Source: Helicoverpa zea (taxonomy: Eukaryota; Arthropoda; Insecta; Lepidoptera; Noctuidae). Taken from it: a DNA stretch of 64,000 nt. A program made the position numbers and the translations under genes. Positions 11,430 to 24,795 of the stretch are shown here, piece after piece. The notes under the pieces were generated by a model that was not told the origin of the DNA, ran no database searches, and saw only the letters and a program-made list of their open reading frames with translations. The stretch lies in contig NC_061473.1 of assembly GCF_022581195.2 (NCBI RefSeq), positions 8,246,001 to 8,310,000 on the forward strand. The letters are read 5' to 3'. Numbering within the stretch: the stretch's first letter is position 1; each line of letters starts with the position of its first letter.

Positions 11430-11820
11430 GACTTTATTATGTACTCCCCTTATGTACTTTCTTATATACTTCCTTATGTACTCACCTTATGTGCTTCTCT
11501 TATGAACTTTCTTATGTACTTCGTTTTATACTTTATCATGTACTTCCTTATGTACTCCCCTTATGTACTTTCTTATGTGCTCCTATATTGTAATCCCTTA
11601 TCTTCTCTTATCTATAAAATTTCTTATGTACATCCCTTATGTACTCAGCTTATGCGCTTCCTTATATACTGTATTTCGTATCCTTATATTTCGTAGTCGT
11701 AGTCTCACCTTATGTACTTCCTTTTATACTTCTTTATGTACTCCCCTTATGTACTCCTATATACTAATCCCTTCTCTATAAAATTCCTTATGTACTTCCT
11801 TATGTACACCTCTCAAGTTC
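11430..11820. repeat. Degenerate CTTATGTACT minisatellite
   Basis: Repeated, loosely spaced copies of CTTATGTACT with C-rich variants (CCCCTTATGTACTT) fill about 390 bases. A related but weaker patch lies at about 49440-49555. Open frames across it are artefacts of the repeat. Confidence 0.8.
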
Positions 11821-11932
11821 ATAAGAGGGAGTACATAAGAATGTACATAAATTATATATAAAATTAAATTTTACGCTAGTTCTGAAGTCAAAACGCTAGT
11901 AAATGACCCTATCCTTATTCCTGTTCCATTTG

Positions 11933-12170
11933 ATTCATACTTCAAGGAACACCCTCTATAAAAGTAAGGCTTCTTATATTGGTTATATCGCGTTTCCAAG
12001 AGAATTCTTCAAAATTCCGGGATAAAAAGTGTGTGTTCTTTCTCAAGGTCAACTCTATATCTGTACCAAATTTTATTAAAATCTGTTCAGTGGTTTAGAC
12101 GTGAAACGCGTAACAGACAGGGACAGACAGACAGAGCTACTTTCGCATTTATAATATTAGTAGGGATACT
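11933..12170 (+). mobile_element. Lepidopteran retroposon tail family E
   Basis: Shares TCTCAAGGTC / TCTGTACCAAATTT, a GTTCAGTGGTTTAGACGTGA block, GACAGACAGACAGA and CATTTATAATATTAGTAGGGA with pieces at 30594-30852, 32095-32275, 43815-44000, 45475-45650, 50462-50660 and 60230-60430. A very common moth repeat end; non-coding. Confidence 0.65.
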
Positions 12171-14745
12171 ATTTATAACATGTTTTCTTCTAACATAAAT
12201 TTAATTTATTACCCAAACAGGTATGGAAACCATAACGAAAGATGCTTCCGGAAACCGATTGGATTGACGACATACAGCCTGCCAATTCAGTGAGTGATTG
12301 AACGATTGATAGATTGATAATGACATTCCAATTGTGCTTTTGTCAGTCATTGATGGAAAAACGTTGGACTAAAAAAGGACCAAGTGATTAGTGCAATCAT
12401 CAATTCGATTGATAGATTGAAAGATTAATTGTTGATCTAGTGTTTGTAATGGTTAGATGAACTTTTGAAATTAATAGTGTTAACTGTTGATGATCTCAGG
12501 AAATTAACTTTGAACTTACGATTCTTTATTAACTTGGCGTTTTTATAACGTATCTATCTTTGCAACAAGGGATTGAATGTTGACTTTAGGTTCGTATCAA
12601 TGATGTCAAATTTCAAACTCAAACAATGGATAGGTAAGTTATAGAAATCCCCAGTAAGGTTTGCCTACACCAAAACTTGTTAAATATAATGTTTTCGCCG
12701 TAAGATAAATATGTCTGACACTTTTCAAAATTAAAAAAAAAAGTTAATGTAAGTAAGTACAGAAAAATGAGAATCTAACTAAGTGCTTACATATGAAAGT
12801 TTATTTTATGGTGAAAATACTATTTTTATTCTTACCGCAAAATATTTTTAAAGCGTCATTCTATCTTTGTATATTTTAAAGGGATTACAGAGACGAGAAA
12901 TCTTTTTAAAAATATTTTGCGGTAATTGAGTAAACCGATTAAGACGCAGAAAATCGTTTTTCAAAATGTTTCTGAAAATATTTTCTTGCATCGTAAAGCT
13001 AAGGTACTTACACACTGTTACAGTATTTCAATTGATACCATGTTTATTCCACGCCGAAGTGTGTTCTCGGCATTATATAAAAAAGTGGTTAAAAAAAAGA
13101 ATTTTTTAAATAAAATAAAAAGTGACTTGTAGAAAAGCAGGATATAATTATCGTATTTTTGAAATGAATTGTGCTGCAAAAATAAAAACAAAAAGTATTA
13201 AAATTCGTGCCAATTTAAAATATTTAAACAAATGCATTCTAAAAGGTTGACCCTATGTATTAAAAAAAAAGATATTATATTGTATTAATTTATTATATAA
13301 AAATGTATGTTTTAGATGTTAAGCGAATTAAAAATCAATTATTATTTAGTATTAATGTGTATAAAATTGATATTATTGAAGTTTTTCTAAGGAATTTAGT
13401 GTTAATTGTTCAAAACGTTTCGAAGTTAGGGTTTCAGGGAGTTGAGTAACCAATGCATTTAAAGTTCTATACAGTTCTCGTCAAATATCTTTGCCAGTCC
13501 GAAGTTGGTTGCTAGTGACATCACGATATTCTAAATGTATGAACAAAACAACTTACTTAAACTCTTAATGACTTTGGCGGTCTGAAGTCAGTCGCGCATT
13601 CTCAATAGTGTTTAGTTCATACATTTTGACAGCTGTGCAGTCACTTGTAACCAACTTCACAGCGGTAAAACTATTTGATGGTCGCTGTACCCAATTTATA
13701 TCGAACTCTATTTGAGCTTACAGTTTTTCTGTCTATCACGAAAAACTCTCTTTGTAGAGGCTGTCCAAATCAAAATAGCAAAAAAAAACAGATTTAAAAA
13801 TAATTTCTTAGGAGAAAACGCCAAAAATCGCACAATTAGACAATTTAATTAGGCATTTCTATAAAGACTAGGACCACAAGTACTTAATTTTACTTTATTA
13901 GCAAATTAATAATAACAAAAAATAATTTTCTTAACTTGAAAAAAAAAATTGAGATTTTAGTTATCAAAATTATGTAAGCTTCGTTATTTTCATTCGATTA
14001 AAAACTCGTATAATTTGTTTAACATTCCCACATTCCGCCTACAGTACTTAACAGTGTAACTTTAATTGCGCAAAACCGCAGACCAAACCTTTTTTAATTC
14101 AATAAACAAAATAATGAGACAAAAAAAACATCTTTAATATTGTAAAGGAAAAGACAGACTTTTTAAACTAAAAAAATACAACAAGTTTGGTGACAAAAAA
14201 TCGACAGGACAATATTTTAAAAAAGATTTTTGAAAAATGTAAACTGTATTAAAAAGTGGTAAAATGTATTCTGCTCAGAACAATTTTGATTAAAAAAGAA
14301 ACAGGTTTTGCGCATTTAACATTACACGCAATATTATGCAGTCCTGAAATATGAATTTTTAATTTATGGTTGAATTTGTCGTGCTCAAATAGTGAACCAT
14401 TGTGATAGTACACCTTTTTCAATGCATTCCCTTCTTGTAAATATTTTTAGTTTATATTGTACTGTATAGATGAACAGGGTACGCGGTTTCGTAACAAACT
14501 TGATACGCAGATTTTTTGTTATTGTTACGTCATATTAATATTGTTTATGTTAGAACCCTGGTTTTGTTTATTTCTTTCTCCAAATTATTAAGGTGGGTAT
14601 ACCTACTATTTATTAATTCGTTTTTTAAAAACCTATACCTAAAATATGGAAATAAAACGTTAATTTAAAGGGTACATATGTTTTTTAAACCTTAATAAAA
14701 GAAATTCATTCATGTGTAGGTACTTAATGAAAAAAACGCAGAGTA

Positions 14746-15167
14746 AGGCGATTATCACACTGCCCCGCATGATGCAGCGTAGTGCGTGGATGCGTTTTTT
14801 CCGTTGTATGGAAATATCTCCGTTTGTATGGAAAACACGCATAGTCCAACACACTGAAAATGCATCCACGCGCGTTCATGCGGATCACGCACATACATGC
14901 GGATAAACACGCACCTCCGCGCGTAGGTGCGGGGCGAGACGCAAGGTATGGCACACTGAATCCCGCAATGCCGCGCGTGATTTTGAATGGGCGTGACGTG
15001 TATATTTGAAAATGGAACTCGCTGTGCGTGAATTTACAAAACGCACCTACGCGCGTGAGTGCGTGAAAAACCCGCACGATGATGCAGATCTGCACTCCCG
15101 CAGGAACGCGCGTAGGTGCGTCGACACGCAAGATGCAGCGTGATGCGGGGCAGTGTGAAGATCACCT
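14746..15167. mobile_element. GC-rich MITE with TA target duplication
   Basis: Ends AGGCGATTATCACACTGCCC and, inverted, GGGCAGTGTGAAGATCACCT, flanked by TA on both sides (14744-14745, 15168-15169). The interior is rich in GCGCG/CGTGCG motifs and lies in AT-rich surroundings. About 422 bp, no real reading frame. Confidence 0.88.
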
Positions 15168-15779
15168 TATAGATATCATTTTATAGCAATCAGGGTTACC
15201 TTCTATTTAAATATTTTTTTCTACATAATTCTAGAAAAGCTCTTAATATTAAAATAAGTGAATCTAGTCGCCTTGTTTTATAATTTCGTTGTTAAAATCA
15301 AGTTTGTTACCAAAACGCGCCTAAAGTATTTAGCTATACGGAAACCGATTAGTTGTAAGCAAATAGTCGATTAGTAAGTTTTAATATGTTAACCAAATGT
15401 AAAGGGAACTTGTAACTGTTGTAATTAATATATTCCTTTATTTATTTCGCTCTGTTTTAAATGTAATTGTACTTAGATTTTTCAATCGTCAGTTAACTTC
15501 TATCTGAGTAATAAATATGGCGGTTTGACATATTTTCTATACAAAAGTTTTGACAACTTTTGTATAGAAACGTCAAACATATTCTTCAAATAAAAGTTAT
15601 CTGGTGATTGAAAAATCTTTCTTATATGAATATAAAGTTGAATTGATAAGTAATTGAATATAATGTAATTGATATTTTGTCTGTATCTGTTGAAAATGTG
15701 TTATTTATAGTTTTATATCAATTAGGTATTAAATAAAATATATTTTGAAAGTAACTTAAATACTTATAATCATCGCCAT

Positions 15780-16310
15780 CATCATCATCATCTCAGCCAT
15801 AGGACGTCCACTGCTGAACATAGGCCTCCCCCTTTGATCTCCACAGATACCTGGGGCCCGATTCTCCTAATTTTACTTAAGCGACATACGATTCACGTTC
15901 GACTCGATTCGACTGAGATCCAATCCCGACTCGATTACGATTGAAGCGTATGTGGCATTCCGCTATTTTTTCTTTGAAATAAACGTTTTTATCCTTTTCT
16001 GTCATTCAATAATGAATTATTTTGTCTGCATATGATTTACGATTGCAAAATGATTGTACAGCAAACTACCGTATAGACCAAAATCACCGAAATAGCAGAC
16101 CAATCGCACACCAATCAAATGTCAATCGAATACGATTGGTCTTATATTAGTAGCAGAGTGCCCGATAAGGTTAAAACTGCTATTGCGATTCGATTTCTAT
16201 TCGATTTTGACATTATTAACTTAGGAGAATCGGGCCCCTGTTGGAAGCGACCTGCATCCAGCGTCTTCCGGCGACCTTTATAAGGTCGTCTGTCCACCTC
16301 GTTGGTGAAT
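15780..16310 (-). mobile_element. Retroelement-derived repeat interrupted by a MITE
   Basis: Bases 15780-15853 (GGACGTCCACTGCTGAACATAGGC region) and 16238-16310 (GCGTCTTCCGGCGACC, TCGTCTGTCCACCTCG) are the two halves of one moth repeat that usually reads continuously; the MITE at 15854-16237 splits it. It resembles the decayed LINE-derived repeats common in Lepidoptera. Confidence 0.65.
15854..16237. mobile_element. 384-bp MITE, ends GGGCCCGATTCTCCTAA, CTG duplication
   Basis: Terminal inverted repeats GGGCCCGATTCTCCTAA at the left and TTAGGAGAATCGGGCCC at the right; CTG flanks both sides (15851-15853, 16238-16240). The interior has CGATT-rich inverted segments. It is inserted inside another repeat, so is the younger of the two. 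Confidence 0.9.
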
Positions 16311-16921
16311 AAGAATTATAAGAATACTTATAATGTCTCAAAAATTTTCATTTTTTTTTAACTACACTTAATTTTTTGCTTAACAGTGTAATCATGCAAT
16401 AAAATCTTGTTCGTTATAAACCAAACTAAATGTGAATGACGTTAAACTCCATTTTCAACAGACATAGACAAATGTAAGAATTGGCGCCAAAATGTAGTAA
16501 CCAAAAAGACGGTATTTTTGTAACTGACTCGCGTATATATAAGTATTCATTTGTTTGTTTGTTTATTAGCATTGTTTCCGTCCTGTTCTGTTGTACTCGT
16601 ACTGAAATAAAGTCATTATTGAAAATTAAATGTATTTTATTTGCCATATTTTACCTGCACACTTGCGTTTAAAGTGAACGTCTATCTTCGGTTTAGCCGT
16701 TTCAGCATGATTGCGTGATACACAGGCCGACAGAATTACTTTATTATATAGGGTTTACTTGTAATTATAATACCTACATTATTATTATCTCATAAGTACC
16801 TCATTAAGGTGCGTAAAGGTAGGACAATATGTTCAAATAGAGCATGTTAAATACTCTTTTTTCAAGAAATCTGAAATCTTCATTATACTTGTAAAGATTT
16901 TGGAAAATATGGTACAATATA

Positions 16922-17965
16922 CTTAATGGCACTTACCCAGACCAATTAAAAGTTGCCGTTATTAAACCGCTTTTTAAAAAAAGACGACAAGGAAGCAATG
17001 AGCTGCTATAGGCCAATTGCACTTCTCCCAGTAATTTCAAAAATGTTTGAAAAGTATATATATGAACAACTTTACAATTTTTTAGAAAGACATAGTATTT
17101 CGACTCAGGAACAGAAAGGTTTTCGGAAAAATAAAACTATAAACATGGCCATTTTTGACTTTTTCGTAGGCACATCACTCAGTACTACAACGAAATTTCT
17201 AGGCATTATCATTGATAGGAACTTAAATTGGAAGTCACACACAGAGGAACTTACAAAAAGAGTAGGTTCTTCCGCATATGCTCTGTACAAACTCTCAGCT
17301 ATCATAGACACTGATGCTCTAATTACAGCTTACCATGGCATAGTTCACTCCATCCTAAGATTTGGACTAATATTCTGGGGAAACTCGACCAACAGAGATA
17401 CAGGATTTAAATCTCAAAAGAAATGCATTAGGGCAATGTTTGGTCTTCAAAATACTGATAGCTGTAAAGTTTTTCATTAAATTTAAAATATTAACTTTAC
17501 CTTCTTTGTTTATACGAAGTAGCTACATTTGTTAAGAGCAACCAAAAATTATTTAGTCGCCTTGCTGATATAAGTAGTCGTACTCGCAGAGACAAAGACA
17601 AACTGTGCATTGTGCCATGCAACACTGCACTGATGCATAAGAGTGTATTCTGCCTAGCGCCTGTTTTATATAAAAAAATACCAAAATGTATAAAGGAGCT
17701 ACCATTAAATAAATTTAAATTAAAAGAGTTCCTGATTACGAAATGTTTTTATACAGTTAATGAATACCTTAATAATGCCTAACTATTGTGACGTTTCGCT
17801 TTGATATTCGCTACATAATTTACCTGCCTAGTTATGTAAAAAAAATTGTACGCCAATTACAGGCAAAACATGTATGGCTCTAACCTACCTAATCTTAACA
17901 CCTCATGTTTTAACAATACCTTTGTTTTGTAAACATATACCCATGTTTTAACAAAAATAAATTAT
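16922..17965 (+). mobile_element. Decayed non-LTR retrotransposon (reverse transcriptase fragment)
   Basis: The frame from about 16929 reads a reverse transcriptase finger/palm segment (PLFKK, YRPIALLP, KMFEKYI, QKGFRKN), then jumps at about 17165 straight to the thumb/C-terminal part (FLGIIIDRNLNWK, AYHGIVHS). The catalytic YxDD core is therefore deleted. A stop follows at about 17480, and C-terminal coding continues in another frame to TAA at 17782. The 3' end is AT-rich with an AATAAA-like tail near 17960. Jockey/CR1-like by motif style; inactive. Confidence 0.85.
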
Positions 17966-18524
17966 CTTTTATCTAATAAATAAAACAAACATGATTAATT
18001 AATATCGATTTATTATAATATAATGTGAAGGCGTCACCTCGTATTAACGTACACTCGTAACCGCTAGCTTTTGTACAATTTATCACAACTGACAACATAA
18101 CCGCTGGATTGTTCTACGAATTGACAACAGATAAACATATTTTTATTTTATGTATAATTGCAAAATATAATTTATTTTTCACTTGAAGGCCCACGTCCCT
18201 ATAATCGGTGACTGATTTTTGTAGGAAAAAAATAGAACATGCTGATAGCAATAGTGAAACGCACCCGTCCTACAAAATAGGTTATTTTTTTTATTAAGAA
18301 TTTCCTACAAAAATCGGTTCGATAAATCTGTCCTACAAAAATTGTGACGTAGTCGAATTTGAAATAGTTGTAGATAACAAAAAGTATAAAATAGTGTAAA
18401 AAAAACACATATTGAATGAATTCGGATATTTAACAATTTATCTATTGCCAATTCGTGAACAAATCAGCCCAGTACAATAAATTATGCTAAATAAAACATT
18501 TTTCAATTATACTTGTTATTATTA

Positions 18525-18612
18525 CCCCGACTTTATAATTGTAAGTCGCTTCTGTAAGTAGAAATTACGTAAGTGACTTCTGTAAGTCGTAAGAAATTAC
18601 TGTAAGCGACTT
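18525..18612. repeat. GTAAGT-rich dispersed repeat
   Basis: Contains several GTAAGT/GTAAGC motifs spaced through about 90 bp (TTCTGTAAGT, TACTGTAAGCGACTTA). Related patches are at 23818-23950 and 33058-33185. Non-coding. Confidence 0.65.
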
Positions 18613-18617
18613 ATAAA

Positions 18618-18738
18618 AGAGTAACTGAGTTGAGGAGGTCAGATAGGCAGTCGCTCCTTGTAAAGCACTGGTACTTAGCTGCATCCGGTTAGACTGTAAG
18701 CCGACCCCAACATAGTTGGGAAAAGGCTCGGAAGATGA
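18618..18738 (+). mobile_element. Dispersed repeat family A, 3' part
   Basis: Has GAGTTGAGGAGGTCAGATAG, GCAGTCGCTCCTTGTA, and ends ACCCCAACATAGTTGGGA with AAGGCTCGGA. Confidence 0.8.
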
Positions 18739-19123
18739 TGACTTGCGAAAGTTTTCAATGTTTTAAATTTGTCGTATTATTTTCGTGAGCGAAACTTACA
18801 AGTATAAAGGCGGCCTTATACATATTCTGTGTTATATTTCATAACGTTTTGTTTAAAAAATATTACATTTGAATAGTTATTTCAGCTGCTTTGAAGGAAT
18901 GTTTGTAAGTATTTACAAGTTAAACTATGCAAGCATAAGGAAAGCACCAATTACAAATGTACAAATTGAAAGCAAAAATTGTCGTTCAGGTATAAAAAAA
19001 TAATAGCTGCTTAAAGTAATTGAACTAGGTACCCGTATTTATTTACGGCTGTTCCCAATACTTTATTTATCCATTGATTTACTTAATAGAAATTTAACAT
19101 TACTTGTATTGAGGTTATGTCAA

Positions 19124-19308
19124 AATCAGCGCGGCCCAGTAGGGCCAAGGCCTGCCGGGGCTGCGGGATTGTTCGAAAGAGTTACCGCGGCCCTGGTACA
19201 TAAAAGGCCTACGACGGTTTTTAGTCAGTAAGAGCCCGACACTCCTTCACCGATATTAATCCACAACGGGAGGGTCATTTGATGATTTTTGACGTTGTTT
19301 AAAAAAAA
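19124..19308 (+). mobile_element. Dispersed repeat family B, near full copy
   Basis: Runs from GCCTGCCGGGGCTGCGGG through GTTACCGCGGCCCTGGTACA and TTTTTAGTCAGTAAGAG to GTCATTTGATGATTTTTGACG and an A-run. An uninterrupted copy useful as reference for the split copies at 31 and 55-57 kb. Confidence 0.82.
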
Positions 19309-22300
19309 GGTCTCAAAATTCTATCTTCAGTAAGTAAAACAATAAATAGAGTATTTTGAACGACTGTAAATCGAATACCACTTATAAAAGGATGTGTAAA
19401 AATAATTGTATTTTCTTTAAATTAACTGTCAGCATAATTATTGACTTCAAAAACAGCAAAAAAATTGTTGCTAAACTTGAGTTCACAAAAATAAGACTAT
19501 ATATAGTGTGTTTGCTATATAAACTTTCTTCCAACATTCTTCCATAGTGACATTTCTTACAAAATAGTGACTGTACATTATAATGAACTTACCTATTATC
19601 GCGTTACGCTAGCAGTGTTTGTGCTTAATATTATATTATGCGTCTCATTAGCTCCAAGCTTGTAAAATGGCGACTCTAGTTGTTTTTAATGTTTATATTA
19701 TTGCATTTTTTAAAACTAAATTGTATGAACAATGCGTAATTTAAATAGTGATGAGAATTTTGCTACACAATTAAGTAGGAACTTAACTATCTTTGATGGG
19801 ATTTTCTACAGAAATAAATTACTGCTTAAGATATTGATTCAATCAATTAAGTAATTGTATTTGTGTATAAATATAGATTTTTAGACCCATTTTTGTAAGT
19901 ATAATAAAGTCAGTTCTTGAAATTATGTAACAATATTTCCTGATTAACTGTACAATATGTTTCCAGTTTTACATTTATTTTACAAAACCAGTTTGCTCTT
20001 ACAGTTTTACAAAACCGATATGATCTTACGGTTTTGTAAAATAAGAGCATATTCAACTTTAAAACCTGTGTAAATTACAAGAGTGTTATTTTTTCAAATT
20101 ACGCGTTGCCAACAATTTGTCAATATATTTTTCAACTAGAGTCGCGAACTACTAACTACTCACAATTGAAATACAACTCACTGTTATCATTAATCAACAA
20201 TTTGTTTCATTTACACTAATTCTTTCGATACTAAAGGGAGAAATCATCAAACATTTAAAAGGAGTTGAAACTGCTTAATATTTTTTTCTCTTATAGATAT
20301 TGGAAAAATATTACTTTTCGGCAAAATCAATCGGGAAATGATGTTTTAATTATGTTAAATACAATATCATAGTTAGTCATTTTCATTTCGTATTTCGGAA
20401 TAAAAAAAAAAATAACGACTTTATTTTACTATAGAACATAATTACAAGTATTTTATTTACTACATATTTCATTATATTTATAACATTCCCCATCTATGGC
20501 TAATGATTTCATTTTCTTCACTTATTTATATATTTGTGATAAATTCAAACTTAATTTAAAGTAGATATAACAATATATTCTTCATATAATTTACTAGATT
20601 GGAAGACGGCTGCTTTATTTACGCGAAATTGGTTAATTTTGCGCCTTTTAATAAAATGAGTAATATTGTGAATATTCAATTTGTAGATTTATTATATTTT
20701 CAAATAGTTAAATTAGAGAAGAAATTCCGTAATTTAATAATACAATCTTTGCAGGTTTTAAGCACAAAATTAATAATTATTTTTGCATTTATAAAGCGTT
20801 TCTAACTTCGCGTAAATAAAGCAAAAGATTTACAAATTGAACACAAAATTAATGCACTGTTACGTATTTTTCATATACAATTGAATATTTTTTATTTTCA
20901 TAAAACATTTAAAAATAAATTAATTTTTGTCATGATTTCAGAGTATTACAATAATAGACGATATCAAATAATATCACTATTTTTAATATTTAAGGTGTAT
21001 GATTCAACTGGTAGCCGGAAATTCAAAATAAAATGTATTTTTTTTTATGTTTTACCTAAGTTAACTTTCAATACGAGGCGTTATCTTTACCTCAAAGGAA
21101 TTTTTAATTAAAGTTCTTATAATTTAAATGTAATTCGATAACCTTTTTTATTGAATTATTTCAGACTACATATTTACCACGAATGTTAAGATCACACCCC
21201 ATATCTACTGTTAATTTCGCTAAATCATAAAAATATTTTTTTTTTTTTTTGGATTTCCGACTGCCAGTCGAAGCGTTCACTTAAACATATTAACATATGC
21301 ACGCTCGGCAAACCTATTTATTTTTCTTATAAATAAAATTGGCGGGCAATTGTACTACGTACATGGCTAATCACAAAATTGTCGACGATAGTAATAAATA
21401 TTGAGTTAATAAATTATTAATTCATTTAAATAATACTGTTAATGTAAAACATTTTTTATTTTATAGTGCACCAGTTTATTAAAATTTTTATTAATTAGCA
21501 GTTACAAAAAAGATCTGCAAGCTTCTAGTCGGCCGATAGTTTGTTTGGGCTCATAAATCAGTATGAAGATGAATGGTAATGCGCACATTACAAAGATCAG
21601 GCATTTAGTCGGTATGAGATCGATTGAAAACTAATCGGCCGACCGTTTAGTCTAGACATGGGCAAAATGTGTCATTGAAAAGAAAAGATAGATATGCATC
21701 TTTCAATCACTGGGATATGAATCACTCTTTCATATCTTTATATCAGTAGCTCAGTATAACTCAGTAGCTCGTTTAAACTCGAAACTCCTGTGCGGCTCAC
21801 TCATTCAAATAGATCATTCAGATATAGTGATAGGTTGGTTGTTTGCATCTTTCTGATATATTGAGCGGTTGCGATTTAACAACTTTTTTCTAATTAAAAA
21901 ATATACTATTCTTATGACTGTAGGTACAACCTACTTCTTTTATATTAATTAGTTCAATGAATAGTCAATCGCAATCTAGTATTGAGTATAAGCATTAGTT
22001 TAGTAAGTATTAGAAAATAAAAATGGAAATAGCCTTCTGATTTCCCTTCATACTTTACACAGGCTTAGGACTGTCTACCTACGTAATTATTTACGTGAAA
22101 ATTAAATTTTAGTTCAAAATGTGTATTTCGAGTCAAAACATGTTTGTTCGGTTGACAAGATTATAATACCGAAATATTCACTAAGGACAAACAATTATAA
22201 GCCTTATGCGTCAGCAATAGAGTTAACAACTTATCAACTTATTGTGGTCAAAGTAACGATATTCGTAATCGTATGGGTGCGGGCGAGACGGCTCGCCTGA

Positions 22301-22533
22301 CGTTCAACCAATGGCGCGCGACGAAGCTATCCGACGCCACAGATTAGTTAGTACCCGACGCGATGACCGACGAGTGAGTGAGGTGTAAAGAAAGATATAC
22401 TGAACTACTGACACATTCGGATATCTAAAGATATGAAGAGTGATTGATTCAAATGGAATGATTCATATCATTTGTATCTATCACTCCTGAGTTACCCATC
22501 TCTAGTTTAGTCTGCGTAAAAGACTGGTTGCAT

Positions 22534-22819
22534 CACTGACCTCTATATTTACCACTGGACCGGCTGTTCCATACGTTTGACAGCAATTTTGTTGTGCCCA
22601 TTTGAAGCGCCAATATCGTCTAAGCGAGTGTCCACAGAACTAATTTTGAGGTATAATTTCAAATGGCTGTGAGAGAAGTGTTTGTTCATTGGTTCACTGT
22701 AAAATAATTTTAGTACCACGGACACTCGCTACGTCTAACAGCGCCAAAATGGCGATTATCAAACGGGCACAAAAGCACGTTGACAACAGCCTGTCCAGTG
22801 GTAAATATAGAGGTCACTG
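22534..22819. mobile_element. hAT-like MITE with 8-bp target duplication
   Basis: Starts CACTGACCTCTATATTTACC and ends with the near-complement (GGTAAATATAGAGGTCACTG). GGTTGCAT flanks it on both sides (22526-22533, 22820-22827). The 8-bp duplication and CA...TG ends point to hAT. 286 bp, non-coding. Confidence 0.92.
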
Positions 22820-24795
22820 GGTTGCATTGCAGAAGCTTATTAATTTATGAAGGAACTTAATTTTAACAAATCTTTAAGACATCCTGAGATATTTTTGTGA
22901 TTATAATAAAATTATTACTAGGCAAGAAATGTATGAGGCAAGAGGCATTTTTAAGAAATTCGCTTCTTCTAACTTTCTCTCATGTGTCTTTATAACAACG
23001 CAAAGACACTTCATAATCTATACTGAGTAGTTATTTAACTACGTATTAAAACAAGCGATTGCACAGCCGATTAAAAATATCTACGTAAAATAAAAAACTA
23101 AAAAAAAAAGAAAAAAATATTGTGTAGGTATTTATGAAAGCAACCTACGATTTTTCAGATATAAACATTGCAATGATTTGCTCTTTAGAAAGAGATCAAC
23201 TTTGTACAAAGGCAGTATACGCCTATAAAATTAACTGCTTAACATAATTTTTCAATAAAGCATTTCAGTGAGTTTCAGACAGACAAAAACACCTACATTT
23301 CGAAGAAATATTATTTTATTAGGAACGAGCATTTTTGCCAATTTTTAGCTGAAATAAAATATTTTATTTTTGCGAATAGAGAGCGATATATTTAATTATA
23401 ACACAGTGTTCGAGAGCAAAAACACATGGGTTGCAAAATAAGATAATTTATCTAGCAGCCATATAACATTGAGTAAAAGAGATGTCGATACACAGATAGT
23501 ATAACACTATACCTTTTTCACACTGAACTCAAAATATACCAAATTAAACCCTGCGTTATTTGTTGTCATTTTCAAAATAAAAGTTCCCTTCAACACTGAA
23601 TCATTCAATCATTCATTCACCTACTTGCAAGTCTAGAAATTCTACGACATTCAATTCATAGGCAAGTATTAGGCAAACGCTTATTTTTAAAAACGATTAT
23701 TATCTTACTTATTGCGAACTTTCAACATTGCACTACTTACCTAAGGCTGGGAGGAGATAACGTTTAAAATTCAATGGCTACTATCAATTGACATATTTTT
23801 GAGCCGTAGAAAATTTTTAGTCCGACTTTACTCTTGAAAGTGGATTCCGTAAGTTACGGAAGTTACCTTCCGTAACGTTGTAAGTGGTTTTAAGAAATTA
23901 CTGTAAGCGAGATTTACATTTGTAACTTTATCGTAGTGAGTGTAAAGGTGACGCAATTGTAAAAGATGTAAAATTCTTTCGGATGAAATTTTATTTGGTT
24001 TTCATTTAATTTTAAATGAAAAAATCATATTTTTTTTTTGTATTTTGATAAATATAACTTTTACCGGGCGGGTTTTTGCGATTTTTGAAAAACCTAATGC
24101 CTCCGTGTGTGCGTGAAAATGGCATTTCAATTTTGACATAATAGATAGCATATATTTCTTCATAAAATCAAGGCAAGAATGACTTATAGTTGTCATATCT
24201 CCTCCCTTCAACATCACGAACGCTTAAAATTACGCATTTTAGTAATAAGTCGACAAGAATATTGTTAATCTTTGTTCTAAATTAAATAACTGTACTTTTG
24301 TACGAAATTAAAATTATTATAATTGAGTTCAGTATTCATTGGGCGAGTTTTATAAAGCAAAAATACATTATATATTGAAGTTAAAATTGATTTTTTGAGG
24401 TCTGTATTTGTGCGTTCACCGCCGAATAGTTAAAACTAATTTTACAAAAATGCAAACTATTTTACAAATCCGTTGACTGTTTTACAAATCAGCATCGTTA
24501 CGTAAAATTGTACGTAGCACTTCTGCAATCTTAAGAAACTTTGATTTTATTTAATGATCCGTTTCGTTTACTTTTATACATATTAAACAAGAGATAATGC
24601 TTGTTAAAATAAGGAAATATATTAATAAAGACCAAAGGGAATTGAATGAAAAAAGATAGTTAATGTAAGTCGCCCAATAAATACATATTTTATACTGATA
24701 TGTGTACTAATCGACGAGTAAGCGTTTTTATTTGAGTAGCTACATGTCAATGTATAGTAAAATATCTATCTTGGTATATTTAACTAACTGTAGAT

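Noticed and set aside
11327..11781. Plus-strand Leu/Tyr/Ser-rich open frames
   Set aside because: By-products of the CTTATGTACT minisatellite.
12926..13132. 68-codon plus-strand open frame in AT-rich DNA
   Set aside because: Lys/Phe-rich composition typical of A/T runs, no splice partners or motifs.
14724..15131. 135-codon minus-strand open frame
   Set aside because: Lies wholly within the MITE 14746-15167, with no protein family features.
16953..17480. Intact reverse transcriptase gene
   Set aside because: The frame is open but skips the catalytic core and stops before the C-terminus; it is a deleted LINE remnant.
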